Source of the DNA: Solobacterium sp.
Lineage (GTDB): Bacteria > Bacillota_I > Bacilli_A > Erysipelotrichales > Erysipelotrichaceae
Direction: 5' to 3'
Length of the DNA: 9,413 nucleotides
Assembly: GCA_017536845.1 (NCBI GenBank)
Contig: JAFWCP010000392.1
Coordinates: 1-9,413, forward strand
This document shows, in pieces, positions 1 to 6,617 of the stretch. A model generated the notes under the pieces. It worked only from the letters and a program-made list of their open reading frames with translations, searched no databases and was not told the DNA's origin. The translations under genes were made by a program, and so were the position numbers. Positions within the stretch are counted from its first letter, which is position 1; every line of letters starts with the position of its first letter.

Positions 1-548
1 ACAAGCTTCTGAAAACGCTGGCGAAGAATCAATATGATATTGATCTTTCAAAAGGAAGCGGTATATATGATATCGGGCATTACAGTGTCAGACACGGAAC
101 CATGCGTATTGTCAACGCTTCTGAACAGGAAGGCAAAGAATACGCTCCGGTCCGGATGCTGGGACCTTTTGGGACAGAACAGGATGCTGTCCTGTTTTCC
201 CGAAAGCTTCTTACAGAGATGAAAAAAGACAGTATGAAAGCGAAGGATGGATACGAACTGATGAGGGGATTCAGACAGATCCATCCGGAACTTTTCCGGA
301 AAATGATGGAGGAAATGAAAATGACAATGGCAGAACACGATTTTATCTGGTTTTACAACAAGTGGTCAGAATATATGGAAAAGGATGAGCAGAAGGCAAT
401 CATGCTTGGAAGGTCGAACATGAAAACGATCGGACAGATATTTCTTAATCTGGGAGTTGAACCGGAAACTGTCAGGAAGGCAGAGGAACAATTTGAAGAA
501 GTACTTCCTGAAAGTATTATCTACGACTATGGAATCGGGAGAAAGTAA
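1..548 (+). CDS. Unrecognised protein, 3' end only (5' end outside the window)
   Basis: The reading frame is open from base 3 to the TAA at 546-548, giving 181 visible residues; the true start lies upstream. I do not recognise the family. The visible N-terminal part contains the string GIYDIGHYSVRHGT, followed by MRIVNASEQEGKEYAPVRML. The rest is charged and probably helical, rich in Lys, Glu and Met, and ends in IIYDYGIGRK. No signal peptide, membrane segment or catalytic motif is visible. An internal Met at 102 could be mistaken for the start, but the frame continues upstream without a stop and has no obvious ribosome binding site there, so a 5'-truncated call is preferred. The last 70 codons are repeated in the next ORF. 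Base composition is low: two sampled 60-base lines (301-420) are about 33% and 43% G+C, against about 62% in a sampled hypB line. This suggests recent acquisition or an unusual gene class. Confidence 0.75.
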   Translation, partial: KLLKTLAKNQYDIDLSKGSGIYDIGHYSVRHGTMRIVNASEQEGKEYAPVRMLGPFGTEQDAVLFSRKLLTEMKKDSMKAKDGYELMRGFRQIHPELFRKMMEEMKMTMAEHDFIWFYNKWSEYMEKDEQKAIMLGRSNMKTIGQIFLNLGVEPETVRKAEEQFEEVLPESIIYDYGIGRK

Positions 549-869
549 TCAGCAGAATGCTGCTGAAACGGCAGAGATTCAGGCAGGGAATATGCCAGAT
601 TCTCTCCGCCGTATAGTCGGCATCGATCAGAGGAAATGATGGTAAACGGTGAAACGCATGATTTTATCTGGTTCTACAACAAGTGGTCAGAGTACATGGA
701 AAAGGATGAGCAGAAGGCAATCATGATCGGCAAAGCGCATATGAATACGATTGGCAAAATCTTCCTTGAACACGGAGTAGACCCGAAAACTGTCGAAATT
801 GTAAAGGAACAATTTGAACAGGAGCTTCCTGAAAACATTATCTACGACTATGGAATCGGGAGAAAGTAA
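336..869 (+). repeat. Tandem direct repeat of a 213-bp coding block (336-548 and 657-869)
   Basis: The two 213-bp blocks each encode 70 residues plus a TAA stop and lie 321 bp apart in the same orientation. They are identical over the final 30 or so bases through the stop codon and nearly so over the first 69. The middle is more diverged, mostly by non-synonymous changes. Weak similarity appears to continue just past the stop (both have an ATGCTGC shortly afterwards). The 5' part of the upstream gene is not repeated. The bases at 549-635 between the blocks hold no separate gene I can support. Confidence 0.85.
636..869 (+). CDS. Short paralogue repeating the C-terminus of the upstream protein
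   Basis: This small ORF of 77 residues is unrecognised. From the seventh or eighth residue it matches the C-terminal 70 residues of the upstream gene with no gap: 53 of 70 positions are identical by hand count, including HDFIWFYNKWSEYMEKDE and the terminal IIYDYGIGRK. Two adjacent Met codons (636 and 639) are possible starts. A purine-rich AGAGG at 629-633 is better spaced for the second. It could be a real short protein carrying only the C-terminal module, or a fragment left by a partial tandem duplication. Against simple decay, the frame is intact and the first 23 repeat codons differ from the upstream copy at only four positions, all synonymous. No promoter or terminator is obvious on either side, so it may be read from the upstream gene's transcript. 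Confidence 0.55.
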   Translation: MMVNGETHDFIWFYNKWSEYMEKDEQKAIMIGKAHMNTIGKIFLEHGVDPKTVEIVKEQFEQELPENIIYDYGIGRK

Positions 870-962
870 TTGCCGGCATGCTGCATCCATCAGCTGAACC
901 GCAGCATCGGGACTGTTATCGGCAGTTACGCAGATACCATACAGTGGGGAACGGATGAAGTC

Positions 963-989
963 TTCAAAACGGGGGAATCATGATAGAAT
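963..989 (+). promoter_or_regulatory. Possible promoter for the oxidoreductase-hyp operon
   Basis: An extended -10 candidate TGATAGAAT (981-989) lies about 38 bp before the start at 1027. A weak -35-like TTCAAA (963-968) is upstream with a short 15-bp spacer. A strong ribosome binding site, GGAGGA at 1015-1020, follows before the ATG. The rest of 870-962 shows no gene, no convincing hairpin with a T-run and no riboswitch I can recognise. This is a pattern match only. Confidence 0.3.
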
Positions 990-1026
990 ACTGGCAAGGA
1001 TTGCGTAAGCAAATGGAGGACAATTT

Positions 1027-3819
1027 ATGATTCCCAGGAAGTATGAACATTACATGTTCAACGAGAATGATTTCATGCCGGAGAAATACACGTGTGAAGA
1101 CAAGGAAAAGGAAAAGCTTGTCAAAAAACTCGCCTGCATGATTTCCGATGATATCAGTGTGCACCTGCCTTCTGATATCAAAAACGAAGACCCGGATTTC
1201 TGGCTCCTTGACAGGCTGCTGGATAAGGAACAGGTAAAGCTGATGCTCTCGTTCAAAAGAAAGAGGGTTGTCAAGCTGACTGTCGAAGAAATCGCCGAAC
1301 GCAACAAGATCAGCGTGGAAGATGCCGAACGGATTGCTGAGTCGATCTGTGAAATCGGCCTGCTGGAATTCGACCGTGAAAATGAAGACCATCACAAACA
1401 GTACTTTGTGCCCAAGTTCGTCGTCGGTTCCGGTGAATACATGATGATGAACGGCGCCTTGCTGGAAAAGCATCCTGAAGTTGTGACATTCTTCAACTAT
1501 GCTTCCAGCTATCCGGTCGGCAAGGTTGCCCACATGGTTCCGCCCGGAGGCGGCGGCCTGGGCATGCATGTCATCCCGGTTGAAAAGGCCATCGAAGCCA
1601 ACAGCCAGGCGGTTTCGGTAGAAAAGCTCTCGCACTGGCTGAAGAAGTATGACAAGTACTGCCTGGATGTCTGTACCTGCCGCAGGCAGCAGAGGATCCG
1701 CGGCGAAGGTGCCGGCGACATTGAAGACTGGTACTGCATCGCCGTCGGCGACATGGCGGAATTCCTTGTTGAAACGCATAAGGACGCCCGCTATGCGACG
1801 TACGAAGAAGTCATGGAAGTTCTGGAAATCTCCGAAAAGAAGGGCTATGTGCACCAGATCACCAACCTTGACGGTGAAGACAAGATCGTCGGCATCTGCA
1901 ACTGCTCCAATACAACCTGCAATGCATTAAGGACATCCCAGCTGTTCAATACCCCGAACATGTCCGCTTCCGCCTACCGGGCCCATGTTGACCCGGAAAA
2001 GTGCGCGGCCTGCGGCAAGTGCGTGGAGGTCTGCCCGGTCGGCGCTGCAAAGCTTGGCCAGGCGTTATGTCTCAAGAACGGCGAAAAGGTAGAATATCCG
2101 AAGACCGAACTGCCCGACAATGTGAAGTGGGGCTGGGAAAAGTGGAATAAGAACTACCGCGAAGACGCCAGGATCAATACCTACCAGACCGGTACGGCTC
2201 CCTGCAAGGCAGCCTGCCCGGCCCACCTGCCTGTTCAGGCCTACATCCAGATGGCTGCCGAAGGCAGGTTCATGGATGCCCTTAAGCTCATCAAGCAGGA
2301 TGACCCCCTGCCGGCAGTCTGCGGTGCGGTATGCAACAGAAGGTGCGAAGACAGATGTACAAGAGGCACCATCGACAAGCCGGTTGCCATCGATGAAATC
2401 AAGAAGTATATCGCCGCCCAGGAACTCAATGCCGAAAAGAGATACATCCCTGAATGCGGCAACGGCATCGGCAAGATGTATGGCGATGAATTCAAGATCG
2501 CTGTCATCGGTGCCGGCCCGGCCGGCCTTTCCGCAGCCTACTACCTGCGCATGAACGGCTATCCTGTTACCGTATTTGAAAAAGAAGAGAACCCCGGCGG
2601 CATGCTGAGATACGGCATTCCTTCCTTCCGCCTGCAGCGCGGTATCATCGATGCGGAAATCGACGTGATCAGGCAGATGGGCGTGGAATTCAGATGCGGC
2701 GTGAATGTCGGGGAAGACGTCACGATCGCTGACCTGAGAAAACAGGGCTACAAGGCATTCTTCCTGGCCGTCGGCATGCAGACGGGAAGAAGCATCGGCA
2801 TCCCCAATGAGAAATATGCCGAAAGCGGCGTTGACTTCTTAAGAAGAACCGAAGCCAGCCATGAAAAGCTGCTGGGCGGAAAGACCATCGTCATCGGCGG
2901 CGGCAATGTCGCCATCGACGTTGCCAGAACCGCCTTAAGGGCCGGTGCTTCGGAAGTGGAAATGTACTGTCTGGAAGGTCCGGAACAGATGCCGGCTGCC
3001 AGAGATGAAATCGCCGAAGCTAAAGAAGAAGGCATCACCATCAAGAACTGCTGGGGCCCGAAGGAAATCCTGGTCGAAGACGGCAAGGTCTGCGGCATCG
3101 TCCTCAAGCAGTGTGTCCAGGTCTATGACAAGGACGGACGTTTCAGCCCGCTCTATGACGAGGAAGAAACCAAGACCATCGTCTGTGACCATGTCCTGCT
3201 GTCAGTCGGCCAGGCACCGGTCTGGGGCAATCTGCTGGCCGGCACGAAAGTGCAGCTGCGCTCCAACGGCACCGCCATTGCCGATCCGGTCACCCTGCAG
3301 ACAGCCGAACCCGATATCTTCATCGGCGGCGATATCCACCATGGTGCGAAGTTTGCCATCGACGCGATTGCGGACGGAAGAGAAGGCTATGTCTCCATCC
3401 ACCGTTACGTCCATCCGGGCCAGGGCCCGCTGACCATCGGCCGTGACCTCAGGACCTTCAATGAGCTTGACCGTGACAACATCCACATTGACAGCTATGA
3501 CAACGCGCCGCGCCAGGTACCGGGCATGAAGGAAGGCGATCCTGCCCATACCTATGACGACCTGCGCATGACACTGACAGCACAGCAGGTTTCCCAGGAA
3601 GCTGCCCGCTGCCTGCATTGCGGCCTGTCGGTTGTCGATGTCAACAGGTGCATCGGCTGCGGCCTGTGCACGACAAGATGCGAATTCGACGCCATCCATC
3701 TCGAGAGGGATGTGCCCCACGGCAGTGACATGTATACAGCCGAACAGGCAAAGCTCAAGGCAATCATCCCCAATGCCCTCAAGCGTGAAATCAGAATCCT
3801 GCGCAATAAGAACAAGTAA
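1027..3819 (+). CDS. Multi-cluster Fe-S/FAD oxidoreductase, GltD/NfnB-like, with N- and C-terminal ferredoxin modules
   Basis: This 930-residue protein probably moves electrons between NAD(P)H, FAD and Fe-S clusters; its partner is not shown. Residues ~65-118 look like a winged helix. Residues ~211-300 are Cys-rich (C212, C216, C218, C237, then C291, C293, C298). A [4Fe-4S] motif CAACGKCVEVCP spans 326-337. The GltD-type N-terminal cluster domain has C393, C397, C432, C436, C440 and C444. The FAD site is IGAGPAG (494-500), the NAD(P)-binding loop IGGGNVA (623-629), and the C-terminal FAD motif GGD is at 767-769. A last ferredoxin motif has C875, C878, C881 and C885, preceded by C862 and C865. 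The core resembles glutamate synthase small subunit and NfnB, but it is about twice their length and no gltB lies alongside, so glutamate synthase is unlikely. The start has GGAGGA seven bases or so upstream. It is the first gene of the operon, 2 nt before hypB. Class is confident; substrate is unknown. Confidence 0.85.
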   Translation: MIPRKYEHYMFNENDFMPEKYTCEDKEKEKLVKKLACMISDDISVHLPSDIKNEDPDFWLLDRLLDKEQVKLMLSFKRKRVVKLTVEEIAERNKISVEDAERIAESICEIGLLEFDRENEDHHKQYFVPKFVVGSGEYMMMNGALLEKHPEVVTFFNYASSYPVGKVAHMVPPGGGGLGMHVIPVEKAIEANSQAVSVEKLSHWLKKYDKYCLDVCTCRRQQRIRGEGAGDIEDWYCIAVGDMAEFLVETHKDARYATYEEVMEVLEISEKKGYVHQITNLDGEDKIVGICNCSNTTCNALRTSQLFNTPNMSASAYRAHVDPEKCAACGKCVEVCPVGAAKLGQALCLKNGEKVEYPKTELPDNVKWGWEKWNKNYREDARINTYQTGTAPCKAACPAHLPVQAYIQMAAEGRFMDALKLIKQDDPLPAVCGAVCNRRCEDRCTRGTIDKPVAIDEIKKYIAAQELNAEKRYIPECGNGIGKMYGDEFKIAVIGAGPAGLSAAYYLRMNGYPVTVFEKEENPGGMLRYGIPSFRLQRGIIDAEIDVIRQMGVEFRCGVNVGEDVTIADLRKQGYKAFFLAVGMQTGRSIGIPNEKYAESGVDFLRRTEASHEKLLGGKTIVIGGGNVAIDVARTALRAGASEVEMYCLEGPEQMPAARDEIAEAKEEGITIKNCWGPKEILVEDGKVCGIVLKQCVQVYDKDGRFSPLYDEEETKTIVCDHVLLSVGQAPVWGNLLAGTKVQLRSNGTAIADPVTLQTAEPDIFIGGDIHHGAKFAIDAIADGREGYVSIHRYVHPGQGPLTIGRDLRTFNELDRDNIHIDSYDNAPRQVPGMKEGDPAHTYDDLRMTLTAQQVSQEAARCLHCGLSVVDVNRCIGCGLCTTRCEFDAIHLERDVPHGSDMYTAEQAKLKAIIPNALKREIRILRNKNK

Positions 3820-3821
3820 CC

Positions 3822-4484
3822 ATGGTTGATATTCTTGAAACAAAAACAAGAATCACAGCTGACAATGACCGCCAGGCGGAAGCCGTCAGGAAGATGACAA
3901 AGGAACATCATACCTTCTTCATCAACCTGATGGGCTCCCCCGGGGCCGGCAAGACCAGCGTGCTGGCAAGGCTCATTGAAGGCCTGAAGGAAGAGTTCCG
4001 GACCGGCGTCATGGAAGCGGATATGGATTCCGATGTGGATGCTGTAAAGATTGCCGGGTATGGGATCAGGGTCATCCAGCTCCATACCGGCGGCAGCTGC
4101 CATATGGATGCGGACATGACCATCCGCGGCCTTGAAGCCATGGGCCTGGAAGGGCTGGATCTTGTCGTGCTGGAAAATGTCGGCAACCTGGTCTGTCCGG
4201 CGGAATTCGATGTCGGCGTCGACCTGAAGATGATTATCCTCAGCACTCCCGAAGGTGATGACAAGCCTTTGAAATATCCGCTGATGTTCCAGGTCAGCGA
4301 TGTCATGATTCTCAACAAAATCGATGTCAGGGACGTGTTTGACTTTGATCCGGACAGGGCCGTCGAGCGGGCCCGCAGGCTCAATCCGGACATCAGGCCT
4401 TTCCCGGTTTCCGCGAAAACCGGAGAAGGGTTTGCGGAACTGGTGGATTTCCTGAAAGAAAGGATCCGGGAGAAAACCGTATGA
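3822..4484 (+). CDS. hypB: HypB-type nickel-insertion GTPase, copy 1
   Basis: HypB is a cytoplasmic SIMIBI-class GTPase that works with HypA to load nickel into [NiFe]-hydrogenase and some other nickel enzymes. This copy has 220 residues. It carries the P-loop GSPGAGKTS (38-46), the acidic EADMDSDVDA stretch (65-74), metal-site residues C93-H94 in SCHMDADM and C125 in NLVCPAE, the G4 motif NKID (165-168) and SAKTGEG (197-203). The N-terminal CxxCxC high-affinity nickel site of E. coli HypB and a His-rich tail are both absent, so it resembles the short type seen in H. pylori. The start follows the previous stop by 2 nt and has no clear ribosome binding site, so translation probably depends on reinitiation or coupling. 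The N-terminal helix ahead of the P-loop aligns with known HypB, supporting this start rather than Met25. It overlaps the next gene by 4 nt (ATGA). Confidence 0.93.
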   Translation: MVDILETKTRITADNDRQAEAVRKMTKEHHTFFINLMGSPGAGKTSVLARLIEGLKEEFRTGVMEADMDSDVDAVKIAGYGIRVIQLHTGGSCHMDADMTIRGLEAMGLEGLDLVVLENVGNLVCPAEFDVGVDLKMIILSTPEGDDKPLKYPLMFQVSDVMILNKIDVRDVFDFDPDRAVERARRLNPDIRPFPVSAKTGEGFAELVDFLKERIREKTV

Positions 4485-5134
4485 GAGTGATTGAACTGCA
4501 TGCGTCCGTCACCCTTTCCAATGACGCTGACGCGGCCGGGCTGCGGGAAAAAATGCGTGAGAAAGGCGTGCTGCTTGTCAATCTGATGAGCGCCGCCGGC
4601 TCCGGCAAGACAACCCTGCTGTCGCGGCTGATTACGGATCTTAAGGATGAAGTGAAGATTGCCGTCCTGGAAGCGGATATTGATTCGGATGTGGACGCAA
4701 AGACAATTGCATCGCTTGGCGCCCTCAGCATCCAGGTCCATACCGACGGCATGTGCCATATGGATGCCGGCATGACAAGGGCCGGCCTGGAAGGAATGGA
4801 TCTCACCGGGATTGATATTGCCTTCCTGGAGAATATCGGCAACCTGATCTGTCCGGCGGAGTATGATACCGGCGCCCATCTGAATGTCATGATCCTCTCC
4901 GTTCCGGAAGGGGATGACAAGCCGCTGAAATACCCGCTGATGTTCCAGAAGAGCGATGCCCTGGTGATCACCAAGACCGACGCCCTGCCGTATTTCGACT
5001 TTGATATGGCCAAGGTGCAGGAAAGGGTGCGCCGGCTGAATGATGGGATCAGGATCTTCCCGGTTTCGGCGAAAACCGGCGAAGGCATGAAGGCTCTGGA
5101 AGACTGGCTGAAGGAAAACACCTTCCATGCATGA
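4481..5134 (+). CDS. hypB: HypB-type nickel-insertion GTPase, copy 2
   Basis: This is a second, distinct HypB of 217 residues directly after the first. It retains every core element: P-loop SAAGSGKTT (37-45), EADIDSDVDA (64-73), metal-site residues C92-H93 (MCHMDAGM) and C124 (NLICPAE), and SAKTGEG (196-202). Its G4 motif is TKTD (164-167) where copy 1 has NKID; Thr at that position is tolerated in other SIMIBI GTPases such as FtsY. By eye about half the residues match copy 1, with long identical runs such as PEGDDKPLKYPLMFQ. That points to an old duplication or separate origins rather than a recent copy. It starts inside the stop of copy 1 and overlaps hypA by 8 nt, so it is translationally coupled on both sides. 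The two copies may form a heterodimer or serve different clients; this is inference. Confidence 0.92.
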   Translation: MRVIELHASVTLSNDADAAGLREKMREKGVLLVNLMSAAGSGKTTLLSRLITDLKDEVKIAVLEADIDSDVDAKTIASLGALSIQVHTDGMCHMDAGMTRAGLEGMDLTGIDIAFLENIGNLICPAEYDTGAHLNVMILSVPEGDDKPLKYPLMFQKSDALVITKTDALPYFDFDMAKVQERVRRLNDGIRIFPVSAKTGEGMKALEDWLKENTFHA

Positions 5135-5471
5135 ACTTGGCATTGTCACCCATACGGCTAAGACCATCGATGATCTGGCCAGGGAAAACCATCTGACGAA
5201 GGTTGCTTCGGTGACGCTGGAAGTCGGCGAGGTTTCCGGCATCATCACCGACCTGTTTGTCGACTGCTGGAATTACTTCCGGGGCAGGTATGATGTCCTG
5301 AAGGAAGCGGAACTGAAACTGGAAATCACCCCGGCGGTGACCTGGTGCAATGCCTGTGAAAAGGAATATCCGACCGTAAAATACGGCCGGACATGCCCGT
5401 ACTGCGGCAGCGGGGAAACCTGGCTGCTGCGCGGGAATGAATGCACCATCCGGGAAATTGAAGCTGAATAG
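5127..5471 (+). CDS. hypA: HypA nickel metallochaperone
   Basis: HypA binds nickel through its extreme N-terminus and hands it to the target enzyme in cooperation with HypB. The 114-residue length is normal. The protein begins MHELGI: the free N-terminus, His2 and Glu3 form the Ni site. The structural zinc site is made by two CxxC pairs, C74-C77 (WCNAC) and C90-C93 (TCPYC). The requirement for MHE at the N-terminus fixes the start at 5127, which overlaps the end of hypB copy 2 by 8 nt. A purine-rich AAGGAAAA inside hypB lies about nine bases upstream. It is the last gene of the operon and is followed by a hairpin. No HypC, HypD, HypE, HypF or hydrogenase structural gene is in the window, so the nickel enzyme served cannot be named. 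Confidence 0.93.
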   Translation: MHELGIVTHTAKTIDDLARENHLTKVASVTLEVGEVSGIITDLFVDCWNYFRGRYDVLKEAELKLEITPAVTWCNACEKEYPTVKYGRTCPYCGSGETWLLRGNECTIREIEAE

Positions 5472-5473
5472 CA

Positions 5474-5504
5474 AGAAAGACTGCCTGACTGCGGCAGTCT
5501 TTCT
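5474..5504 (+). terminator. Hairpin after hypA, probable operon terminator
   Basis: AGAAAGACTGCC (5474-5485) and GGCAGTCTTTCT (5493-5504) form a perfect 12-bp stem with a 7-nt loop, three bases after the hypA stop. The T-rich part lies inside the 3' arm and is not followed by a clean U-tract, so termination efficiency on the + strand is uncertain. Confidence 0.6.
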
Positions 5505-5510
5505 GTACAC

Positions 5511-5540
5511 AAAAACCCGGTGCAGGGATCTGCACCGGGT
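5511..5540 (-). terminator. Intrinsic terminator of the convergent nuclease gene
   Basis: ACCCGGTGCA (5515-5524) and TGCACCGGGT (5531-5540) form a perfect 10-bp GC-rich stem with a 6-nt loop. Read on the - strand the stem runs into TTTTTGTG, a good U-tract, 11 bases after the stop of the - strand gene. With the preceding hairpin it insulates two convergent transcripts. Confidence 0.8.
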
Positions 5541-5551
5541 CAGGTTTCTGT

Positions 5552-6448
5552 TCAGGATCCGGCAAGGATATCCACCGGATTGTCTTTCAGCAGTTCTTTG
5601 ACCTGGGTGATGTCGACAATTCTGAAGTTTTCCGTTTCACTCTCCAGTTTTCTCACGTCTTTTGTGACTTTCGAGGTATCAATGAACAATACCCGCTCAA
5701 TGCCTGGCAGCTGCCGGTCTGAAACGGTCAGGAATGTATTAAGCTGTTCCGGATGCACGTAGGTGCTTCCCGGGAACGTCTTGATTTCAACCGCATACTG
5801 CCGCTGGTCCTTTTCGATCAGAAGGTCAAAGCGGAAACCCGGAAAAGCCGGTTCCCGGACGACATGGTAACCGACCCTTTCAAAGGCAAAGCCGACAAGA
5901 AGCACCTTGGCATATTCGGCTGTCAGGGATTCCAGGGCGTTTAAAAGCAGCTGCGGCTTCAGTTTGATGACGGCCTTTTTGATGCCTTCCGGATGGCTCT
6001 TTGTAACTTGCCTGTTGAAGCCGATGATATAGTCATCCACGACCGCAAAATGCCCGTGGGCAATGCAGTTGCGCAGGCATCTGAGCAGGTCATTGGTTCT
6101 GGAAAGATTCTTCTGCCTGGTGATGATGATCTTCTGACAATGGCAGCAGATCTCGTTTTCAAAAAACGTCCAGTCAGCTTCGTCAAAGGCGGCATTCGGT
6201 TCAAGCCATTTGACATCCCTGTCCTCATCCATCCCCATCCGGTGCATGAGATAGGTAAAGGAAAAGGCATCATAGATCGAATCCTGCACCAGTTCGTTCT
6301 TAACCGCCTGGAAGGAATCAATGTTCGGGGCATACCATAGCAGCTTCTTGATCGCAGTATCCATTTCCTTCGTTAACGATATCGGTTTTGGCCTGTGGAC
6401 AATTTTATATGCGGCAGCACTCCTGTCCCCGCAGCAAAGATCAAACAT
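5552..6448 (-). CDS. Putative two-domain nuclease: HEPN-like segment plus PD-(D/E)XK domain
   Basis: The protein has 298 residues from the chosen start. The C-terminal half has the signature of an Mrr-type/restriction-endonuclease-like fold: a helix with FERVGYHV (189-196), then RFDLLIEK with D208, then YAVEIKTF with E221 and K223, and a Gln (Q235) in a following helix. This is the D...ExK metal-dependent nuclease motif. The N-terminal half is probably mostly helical and contains LRNCIAHGHF, matching the R-N-x3-H motif of HEPN domains (R126, N127, H131), which are often RNases in toxin and defence proteins. The clustered cysteines around ICCHCQK (~100-105) are of unknown meaning. I cannot assign it to a named family. 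It stands alone on its strand between two terminators. An upstream in-frame ATG at 6496 would add 16 residues, but the strong AAGGAGG five bases before 6448 favours this start. Possible roles are anti-phage effector, toxin or restriction-like enzyme, all inferred. Confidence 0.75.
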   Translation of the reverse strand: MFDLCCGDRSAAAYKIVHRPKPISLTKEMDTAIKKLLWYAPNIDSFQAVKNELVQDSIYDAFSFTYLMHRMGMDEDRDVKWLEPNAAFDEADWTFFENEICCHCQKIIITRQKNLSRTNDLLRCLRNCIAHGHFAVVDDYIIGFNRQVTKSHPEGIKKAVIKLKPQLLLNALESLTAEYAKVLLVGFAFERVGYHVVREPAFPGFRFDLLIEKDQRQYAVEIKTFPGSTYVHPEQLNTFLTVSDRQLPGIERVLFIDTSKVTKDVRKLESETENFRIVDITQVKELLKDNPVDILAGS

Positions 6449-6453
6449 CAGCG

Positions 6454-6460
6454 CCTCCTT
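6454..6460 (-). promoter_or_regulatory. Strong ribosome binding site that sets the nuclease start
   Basis: On the - strand AAGGAGG is followed by five bases and the ATG at 6448. The alternative ATG at 6496 has only a weak AGGA in front of it. No convincing -35/-10 pair was found in the 6498-6570 leader. Confidence 0.7.
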
Positions 6461-6571
6461 CTTTTTTCCGGCCATTCCATAAAGCTTTCGCTGCATGATG
6501 GGATCCTGGCCTTAAGCAATGACTCTGTGAATGGTAACACAGGCATTCCTGATTTTCTACCCCGGATCACA

Positions 6572-6597
6572 GAAAAGAGGCGCTGCGTGAGCGCCTC
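6572..6597 (-). terminator. Intrinsic terminator of the glycerate permease-kinase operon
   Basis: On the - strand GAGGCGCT, loop CACGC and AGCGCCTC form a perfect 8-bp GC-rich stem followed by TTTTCTGT. It sits about 20 bases after the stop of the permease gene. Confidence 0.85.
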
Positions 6598-6617
6598 ACA
6601 TCATATGGAGAAGGAAG

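Noticed and set aside
870..1026. Nickel/cobalt or other riboswitch ahead of the oxidoreductase-hyp operon
   Set aside because: No conserved junction or paired stems could be recognised by eye in this 157-base stretch; only a weak promoter candidate and a ribosome binding site are seen.
964..1854. Antisense open frame of 296 codons over the oxidoreductase start
   Set aside because: It opposes a gene with clear Fe-S motifs, lacks a ribosome binding site and gives a Phe/His-rich shadow translation.
1027..3819. Glutamate synthase small subunit (gltD) as the name of the large oxidoreductase
   Set aside because: The core is homologous in type, but the protein is about twice the length, carries extra Fe-S modules and has no large subunit next to it.
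3908..5248. Long antisense open frame (446 codons) across both hypB genes, and a second one at 4393-5121
   Set aside because: They lie opposite strongly supported HypB proteins, have low-complexity Ser/Arg/Pro-rich or His-rich translations with no family motif, and are explained by codon bias in GC-rich genes.
5552..6448. Zinc-knuckle reading of the CCHC cysteine cluster in the nuclease
   Set aside because: The cysteines and histidine are adjacent rather than spaced as in a CCHC knuckle, so no metal site is claimed.
6449..6496. Nuclease start at 6496 with 16 extra residues
   Set aside because: It is possible, but the AAGGAGG directly before the ATG at 6448 is far stronger than anything in front of the 6496 ATG, and the extra residues carry no recognisable feature.
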